Below, piece after piece: positions 6,910 through 11,274 of a stretch of DNA of 14,014 nt. Where the stretch lies: the NCBI GenBank assembly GCA_028275265.1, contig JAPWUZ010000036.1, positions 1 to 14,014 on the forward strand, in the 5' to 3' direction. Source of the DNA: Armatimonadota bacterium (GTDB taxonomy: Bacteria; Armatimonadota; HRBIN16). A model generated the notes under the pieces. It had not been told where the DNA came from and did not search any database. It worked only from the letters and a program-made list of their open reading frames with translations. The position numbers and the translations under genes were made by a program. Each line of letters starts with the position of its first letter. Position 1 is the stretch's first letter.

Positions 6910-8256
6910 ATGCCAGATATACTGACCAATCTACCACCGTTGCCAGTGCCAGACCTATCGGCGGCACGCGAGCGATTGCGCCTGCTGGACCCGATCAAGG
7001 TACACGGTCGGGTGCAGCAGGTGATTGGTCTCGTGATTGAGAGCGTTGGACCTGCCGCGCGGGTGGGAGAGGTCTGCGAGATACACTTCCAGCGCACGCG
7101 CCCTCCTATCCTTGCCGAGGTGGTCGGTTTTCGCCAGAACCGCGTGCTGCTGATGCCTCTGGGCGAGATGGAGGGCATCACGCCGGGCAGTCTGGTGGTG
7201 GCAACTGGCATGGTACACAAAGTGCCTGTGGGGGAGTGCTTACTGGGGCGGGTGCTGGATGGGCTCGGCAGACCGATGGACGGGGGGCCACCCGTGTGGA
7301 GCGAGGTGCTTTACCCCGTCCACCGCCAGCCGCCGAATGCGCTCGTGCGCAAACGCATCACCGAACCCATCAGCCTAGGCGTGCGCGCGATTGATGGCAT
7401 GCTTACCGTCGGCAAAGGACAGCGCATCGGTATCTTCGCCGGTTCCGGCGTGGGCAAAAGCACCCTGCTCGGCATGATTGCCCGATACACCAGCGCAGAT
7501 GTGAACGTCATCGCGCTCACCGGCGAGCGCGGGCGCGAAGTGCGCGAGTTCATGGAGGAAGACCTGAGTGAGGAAGGACTGAAGCGGTCGGTGGTGGTGG
7601 TAGCCACGTCAGACCAGCCTGCTCTGCTGCGCATCAAGGCAGCCATGGTGGCGACCACGATTGCCGAGTACTTCCGCGACCAGGGGCTGGACGTGCTGCT
7701 GATGATGGACTCGGTCACCCGTCTCGCGCTGGCGCAACGCGAGGTCGGGCTGGCGATTGGGGAGCCGCCCGCCACGCGCGGCTACACGCCTTCGGTGTTT
7801 GCACTGCTACCACGCCTGCTGGAACGCGCTGGCACTTCTGACCGCGGCACGATTACGGGGCTGTACACCGTGCTGGTGGAAGCCGATGATATGAACGAAC
7901 CCGTCGCCGACACCGTACGCGGCATTCTGGACGGGCACATTGTGCTGTCGCGTGCACTGGCGCACCGCAACCACTACCCAGCCATCGACGTGCTGGCGAG
8001 TGTATCGCGCGTCATGCCCCAGATTACCGACGCGGAGCACCAGCGGGCGGCGGCGCAGGTACGCAAGGTGCTGGCAGACTACGCCGAGGCGGAAGACCTC
8101 ATCAACATCGGCGCATACCAGCAGGGGAGCAACCCGGATATCGATCACGCCCTGCGCTATATCGGCAAGGTGCGCGCCTTCCTGCAACAGGGCAAGCAAG
8201 AGGGTTGCCCGCTGGACGAGACAATCCAGCAGCTGAAGACTCTGTTTGCAGAGTGA
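6910..8256 (+). CDS. fliI: Flagellum-specific ATP synthase-like ATPase FliI
   Basis: Hexameric ATPase that unfolds and delivers substrates to the flagellar export gate. Walker A is GSGVGKST at about residues 178-185, Walker B is VLLMMDSVTRLA near 262-273, and the catalytic-glutamate segment TGERGREV lies at 204-211. Family signatures LLGRVLDGLGRPMDG and GYTPSVFALLPRLLERAG are intact, as is the C-terminal EDLINIGAYQQGSNPDID. Length 448 is standard. The gene follows fliH after 24 bases, the longest gap in the operon, and that gap contains the ribosome site AGAAGGA at 6894-6900, 9 bases before the ATG. fliJ follows after 4 bases. Confidence 0.97.
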   Translation: MPDILTNLPPLPVPDLSAARERLRLLDPIKVHGRVQQVIGLVIESVGPAARVGEVCEIHFQRTRPPILAEVVGFRQNRVLLMPLGEMEGITPGSLVVATGMVHKVPVGECLLGRVLDGLGRPMDGGPPVWSEVLYPVHRQPPNALVRKRITEPISLGVRAIDGMLTVGKGQRIGIFAGSGVGKSTLLGMIARYTSADVNVIALTGERGREVREFMEEDLSEEGLKRSVVVVATSDQPALLRIKAAMVATTIAEYFRDQGLDVLLMMDSVTRLALAQREVGLAIGEPPATRGYTPSVFALLPRLLERAGTSDRGTITGLYTVLVEADDMNEPVADTVRGILDGHIVLSRALAHRNHYPAIDVLASVSRVMPQITDAEHQRAAAQVRKVLADYAEAEDLINIGAYQQGSNPDIDHALRYIGKVRAFLQQGKQEGCPLDETIQQLKTLFAE

Positions 8257-8260
8257 GGCG

Positions 8261-8737
8261 ATGCGGCGGTTTGTGTTCTCGCTGCAGAAGGTTCTGGACT
8301 ACCGGCAACGACTGGAAGAGCAGGCGATACGCGCCTTTGCGGAGGCGCAAGCACAGTTGATGCATGAGCAGGCTGTGTTGCACAAGCTGCTCGTCGAGCG
8401 CGAAGAGTGCTTGCGTGGCTCGCACCGCCGTCAGCATCTGGCGGTAGACCTGCTGGCGGTCGAACAGACCTATCTTTCGGCACTGGAGGAGCGCATCGAG
8501 CAGCAGCGCGAGCGGGTGATGGAAGCGGAAAAGGTGCTGGAGGAGAAGCGACAGGCTTTGATAGAGGCACAGCGCGAACGCAAAGCCATGGAACGTCTGC
8601 GCGAGAAGCAGTACGAGCAGTGGCGTCAGGAGTTGCTGCGCACCGAGCAGAAAGCGCTGGACGACCTGGCGACGGTGCGAGCCGCGCTTGCACCCGGCGT
8701 TTTGACGCTGCATCCCGGAGGTGACGAGCGTGAGTAG
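8261..8737 (+). CDS. fliJ: Flagellar export chaperone FliJ
   Basis: Central-stalk-like coiled-coil protein of the FliH-FliI-FliJ complex. The 158 residues are mostly heptad-like helix rich in Glu, Gln, Arg and Leu, beginning FVFSLQKVLDYRQRLEEQAI, the usual FliJ N-terminus (phi-x-L-x-x-x-L-x-x-R). The ATG at 8261 is preferred to a TTG at 8246 inside fliI, because the family begins at this point and GAGTGAGG lies just upstream. The gene follows fliI by 4 bases and overlaps the transglycosylase gene by 8 bases. Sequence identity in this family is low, so the call depends on length, coiled coil and position after fliI. Confidence 0.88.
   Translation: MRRFVFSLQKVLDYRQRLEEQAIRAFAEAQAQLMHEQAVLHKLLVEREECLRGSHRRQHLAVDLLAVEQTYLSALEERIEQQRERVMEAEKVLEEKRQALIEAQRERKAMERLREKQYEQWRQELLRTEQKALDDLATVRAALAPGVLTLHPGGDERE
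8717..8724 (+). promoter_or_regulatory. Strong ribosome binding site fixing the transglycosylase start at 8730
   Basis: GGAGGTGA inside the end of fliJ is a full Shine-Dalgarno match, 5 bases before the GTG at 8730. An in-frame GTG at 8721 lies within this site and has no site of its own, so 8730 is the better start. Confidence 0.75.
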
Positions 8738-9257
8738 CCTTTACGCACAGGCAGTGGCTCGAATGCACGCCCTGTGGCAGAGGGTAGAGCAGTTATCCGT
8801 CGATGCTCCCACGACCGCGCCTTCCGAGTTCGCCCAGGTATTGCGCGTGGTTCAGCGAGCGACTTCCACCATGTTGCCGACAAGCATCGGCGAATTAATA
8901 GCGCGAGTGTCACAGGAGGAAGGCATAGACGAGGCATTGGTGCGGGCGGTGGTGCAGGCGGAATCGGGTGGAAACCCCAACGCGGTCTCTCCGAAGGGCG
9001 CGATGGGCTTGATGCAGTTGATGCCGCAAACGGCGCGGGCGATGGGTGTGCAGAACCCCTTTGACCCCGAGCAGAACCTGCGTGGCGGCGTGCGCCTGCT
9101 TCGGGGACTGCTGGACGAGTTCGGGGACGTGCGGCTCGCGCTGGCGGCGTACAATGCGGGCGGACCGGCGGTGCGCCAGTATGGCGGTATTCCCCCCTAT
9201 GCGGAGACCCAGAAGTTTGTGCAGCGCGTGCTGAGCCTGTGGCAGGGTGAGCGCTGA
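8730..9257 (+). CDS. Soluble lytic transglycosylase (SLT domain) of the flagellar operon
   Basis: Probable peptidoglycan-cleaving enzyme that opens the wall for the rod. With the GTG at 8730 the protein has 175 residues: an N-terminal helical part of about 50 residues, then an SLT (goose-lysozyme-like) domain. The catalytic Glu is residue 78 in QAESGGNPNAVS, followed by GAMGLMQLMPQTA and the AYNAGGPAV block near the end. No Sec signal peptide or membrane helix is visible, so export through the flagellar type III route is plausible, as for FlgJ-like enzymes. It overlaps fliJ by 8 bases and motE by one base, which ties it to flagellar assembly rather than general wall turnover. No FlgJ or FlgI gene is in the window. 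A housekeeping role cannot be excluded. Confidence 0.87.
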   Translation: MSSLYAQAVARMHALWQRVEQLSVDAPTTAPSEFAQVLRVVQRATSTMLPTSIGELIARVSQEEGIDEALVRAVVQAESGGNPNAVSPKGAMGLMQLMPQTARAMGVQNPFDPEQNLRGGVRLLRGLLDEFGDVRLALAAYNAGGPAVRQYGGIPPYAETQKFVQRVLSLWQGER

Positions 9258-9754
9258 TGAAGCGGTTGCTGAAGATACTGGTGGTGCTGCTGGTGTTGCT
9301 GGGGGTGCCTTACGGGCTGGCGAAGTTTGGGGTGATTCCCGTTGGCAAGCTGACGGCGAAGAACCCTGCCGCGGCGAAGGTGGCACGAATGCTGGGCTTG
9401 CTACCCCGCCAGCGAACGGTCAAGGCGGACACAAAGCCATCGGAGCCGCCTTCGCAAGCCGCCCCTGCCCCGCCACCCGTTCGCTCTGTGCCCCCGGCGA
9501 GCCAGAACCTGCCATCGCCCACCCCTGTTCAATCCCCGTCACCGGACGACGCGAGCCGTCAAATCGGCTGGCTGGCAAAGGTATACGAAAACATGGAGCC
9601 GGAGGAAGCAGTGAGCATCCTCGAGAAGATGAGCGACCGCGAGGTGATACCGCTGTTGCGCCGCATGAAGCAGCGTCAGGTAGCGCAAATCCTGGCGCTA
9701 TTACCGCCCGACCGCGCCGCCCGCCTCTCCAAAACGCTGATGGTGCAGCGATAG
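9257..9754 (+). CDS. motE: MotE-like flagellar protein (MgtE-N/FliG-like C-terminal domain)
   Basis: Probable inner-membrane protein of the MotE family (COG3334 type), described elsewhere as a periplasmic chaperone of a stator component. Residues 4-22 are a membrane anchor (LLKILVVLLVLLGVPYGLA). A Pro/Ala/Ser-rich linker lies at about 60-97. The C-terminal domain at about 102-162 has two helical repeats (VYENMEPEEAVSILEKM and RQVAQILALLPPDRAARL) that resemble the MgtE N-terminal domain and the FliG middle domain. At 165 residues it is short but complete. The start overlaps the transglycosylase stop (TGATG). No stator gene (motA/B/C) is in the window, so its partner must be elsewhere, and the symbol is tentative. 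The gene is the last of the operon. Confidence 0.72.
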   Translation: MKRLLKILVVLLVLLGVPYGLAKFGVIPVGKLTAKNPAAAKVARMLGLLPRQRTVKADTKPSEPPSQAAPAPPPVRSVPPASQNLPSPTPVQSPSPDDASRQIGWLAKVYENMEPEEAVSILEKMSDREVIPLLRRMKQRQVAQILALLPPDRAARLSKTLMVQR

Positions 9755-9781
9755 GCGGTTCCATATTCACCTAGCTTCAGG

Positions 9782-9787
9782 TATAAT
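9782..9787 (+). promoter_or_regulatory. Promoter -10 box (TATAAT) for the DUF4058 gene
   Basis: A perfect TATAAT ends 6 bases before the ATG at 9794. A -35 element at 17-base spacing is poor (TTCCAT at 9759-9764). Transcription from this box would start at or within a base of the ATG, so the mRNA may be leaderless, and no Shine-Dalgarno sequence is present. It lies in the 39-base gap after motE, which has no visible terminator. Confidence 0.55.
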
Positions 9788-9793
9788 AAAACC

Positions 9794-10612
9794 ATGAATC
9801 CCTTTCCCGGCATGAACCCGTATCTGGAACGGCACTGGCGGGACGTGCACGCCAGGCTCATCGTGTACGCCTGCGATTCCCTGCAGGCGCAGCTTCCCGA
9901 GGGACTGGTTGCTCGCATCGAGGAGCGGGTGTATGTGGACTACCCTCGTGAGAGCATCACCCGGCTCATCTACCCCGACATCCGCGTGTCCGAGCTTCGC
10001 CAGCCCGCTCCAGCCTCATCGGCAGGCACCGCGACCGCTGTTCTCGAAGCAGTGGATATCAGCACTCGCATTATCGTGGAGGAAGAAGAGATTCCCATTG
10101 TGGAGACCTATATTGAGGTGGTGGACCCAGCAGGCGGGCTGGTGATTACAGTCATTGAGGTGCTGAGCGTTTCTAACAAGGTGCCTGGAGTGGGACAGGA
10201 TGTGTATCGCAGCAAGCAGAGGGGACTGCTGGAGGCAGGGGTTAATCTCGTGGAGATCGACCTGCTGCGCACCGGGCAGCGGGTGGTCAGCCTGTCGCCG
10301 ACGAGCCTCTTGCAGTTTGTGAACGTGCCTTATCTGGTGTGCGTGTTCCGAAGCTGGCAACCCCGCAAACGTGAGGTGTATCCCATCGCGTTGAACCAGC
10401 CGTTGCCAAAGATAGCGGTGCCGCTGCGCCCCAGCGATGCTGACGTGGTGCTGGATTTACAGCAGCTACTGAATCGCTGCTACGAGGTCGGTCGCTACGA
10501 CCAGCTGATTAACTACTCCCACGACCCCGATCCCCCGCTGGACGCCGAGGGCATGACGTGGCTCCATCAGATTCTGGTGGAGAAGGGATTGCGGAAACCC
10601 GCTAACGGTTAG
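9794..10612 (+). CDS. DUF4058 family protein, possible PD-(D/E)XK-like fold
   Basis: Member of the uncharacterised DUF4058 family, recognised by the N-terminal hallmark FPGMNPYLE and HWRDVHARLI. The family often occurs in many copies in Cyanobacteria, Planctomycetota, Chloroflexota and Armatimonadota; function unknown. The core resembles Uma2/DUF820 proteins: Pro61-Asp62 (YPDIRVSE), Glu122 (VIEVLSVSNK), Lys141 in YRSKQRGLLEAGVNLVEIDL, and Asp156. In Uma2 such residues belong to a PD-(D/E)XK nuclease fold, so a nuclease-like fold is inferred; activity is not shown. The 272 residues are complete. Expression is probably separate from the flagellar operon (own -10 box, no ribosome site). Its stop overlaps the stop of the convergent peptidase gene by 4 bases. 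Confidence 0.85.
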   Translation: MNPFPGMNPYLERHWRDVHARLIVYACDSLQAQLPEGLVARIEERVYVDYPRESITRLIYPDIRVSELRQPAPASSAGTATAVLEAVDISTRIIVEEEEIPIVETYIEVVDPAGGLVITVIEVLSVSNKVPGVGQDVYRSKQRGLLEAGVNLVEIDLLRTGQRVVSLSPTSLLQFVNVPYLVCVFRSWQPRKREVYPIALNQPLPKIAVPLRPSDADVVLDLQQLLNRCYEVGRYDQLINYSHDPDPPLDAEGMTWLHQILVEKGLRKPANG

Positions 10613-10617
10613 CCGTT
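10604..10617. repeat. Small inverted repeat spanning both convergent stop codons
   Basis: AACGG and CCGTT form a perfect 5-base stem around the loop TTAG, and that loop is exactly the 4 bases shared by the two stop codons. No T-run follows on either side, so its strength as a terminator is doubtful. Confidence 0.4.
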
Positions 10618-11274
10618 CCAAGCCCGTTCCATCATCCGGTAGCCCACAGGGTCGTGCTTCGCCAGTTCGTCGCGGGTAAATGGGTAGAAATCGTTCTTGC
10701 CGAAGTAGGCTTCCGACAGCTCGGCGAAGTACTCCTGCACGTTGGTGCTGGCGTATGCTTTTTGCTTTCCACCGCGAACATACTCCACCTGGTCGTACAG
10801 CCCGCGTCGCATGGCATGCTGATAGGCAATCAGCACCATCCGGTTCTCGTACCCCAGCACCTGATGGTGATAGGCGTGAGCCAGTTCGTGCAAAAGCATC
10901 CACGGCTGTTCCCCGCGCGACCATCTGACGAAGTTGCGGGCATTGTTGATTTCCACGCTCCCCGCTTTTTCGGGGTTGTAGCCGTGTTCGCGCAACCACT
11001 CGGCGGAAGGATGGTACTCCGCCGCACCGCGGGGGTTATTCTCCCACTCCAGCCAGATACGCACCCGACGCAGTACCTGCAGTGGTTGAGAGGGTACCGC
11101 GCGAATTATCTGGCGAACCTGCGCATTCAGCTCTCGCAAAGCCTCCTTTGCCTCCGTCGGGTGCATCAACACCTCGCGATGCACCAGTACGCGGAAGCCG
11201 CCGATGTCGCGCAAAACGTATGTGCTAACAGGCTGGTTCAGGTCCCGTGCGGGTGATTGATCGTGGAATGTCAT
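10609..11274 (-). CDS. Lethal-factor-like zinc metallopeptidase (gluzincin)
   Basis: Probable zinc peptidase of 221 residues. HELAH at 129-133 gives two zinc ligands and the catalytic Glu130. Further on, Y-A-S-T-N-V-Q-E-Y-F-A-E at 174-185 matches the anthrax lethal factor arrangement in which a tyrosine lies 7 residues before the third zinc ligand, here Glu181. The region after it (NDFYPFT) is also seen in bacterial relatives of unknown function, as far as I recall. No signal peptide or membrane helix is visible, so a cytoplasmic protein is expected. The ATG overlaps the mfd stop (ATGA) and is preceded by AGGGAG and AGAAGGT, so it is probably co-translated with mfd. Substrate unknown. It is not a member of the toxin itself, as the binding and translocation domains are absent. 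Confidence 0.75.
   Translation of the reverse strand: MTFHDQSPARDLNQPVSTYVLRDIGGFRVLVHREVLMHPTEAKEALRELNAQVRQIIRAVPSQPLQVLRRVRIWLEWENNPRGAAEYHPSAEWLREHGYNPEKAGSVEINNARNFVRWSRGEQPWMLLHELAHAYHHQVLGYENRMVLIAYQHAMRRGLYDQVEYVRGGKQKAYASTNVQEYFAELSEAYFGKNDFYPFTRDELAKHDPVGYRMMERAWNG

Noticed and set aside
8246..8260. A TTG start for fliJ at 8246, inside fliI
   Set aside because: It would add five residues (MQSEA) before the conserved FliJ N-terminus; the ATG at 8261 with GAGTGAGG upstream fits the family better.
8721..8729. A GTG start for the transglycosylase at 8721
   Set aside because: This GTG is part of the Shine-Dalgarno sequence itself; the GTG at 8730 has GGAGGTGA 5 bases upstream.
9247..9774. 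A 175-codon plus-strand frame overlapping the MotE-like gene
   Set aside because: It is low-complexity (Ala, Gly, Pro, Arg), with no membrane anchor or domain, while the alternative frame has the MotE-like anchor and C-terminal domain and the overlap with the preceding stop.
9755..9793. Possible intrinsic terminator after motE
   Set aside because: No stem followed by a T-run is visible in this 39-base gap; only the TATAAT box stands out.
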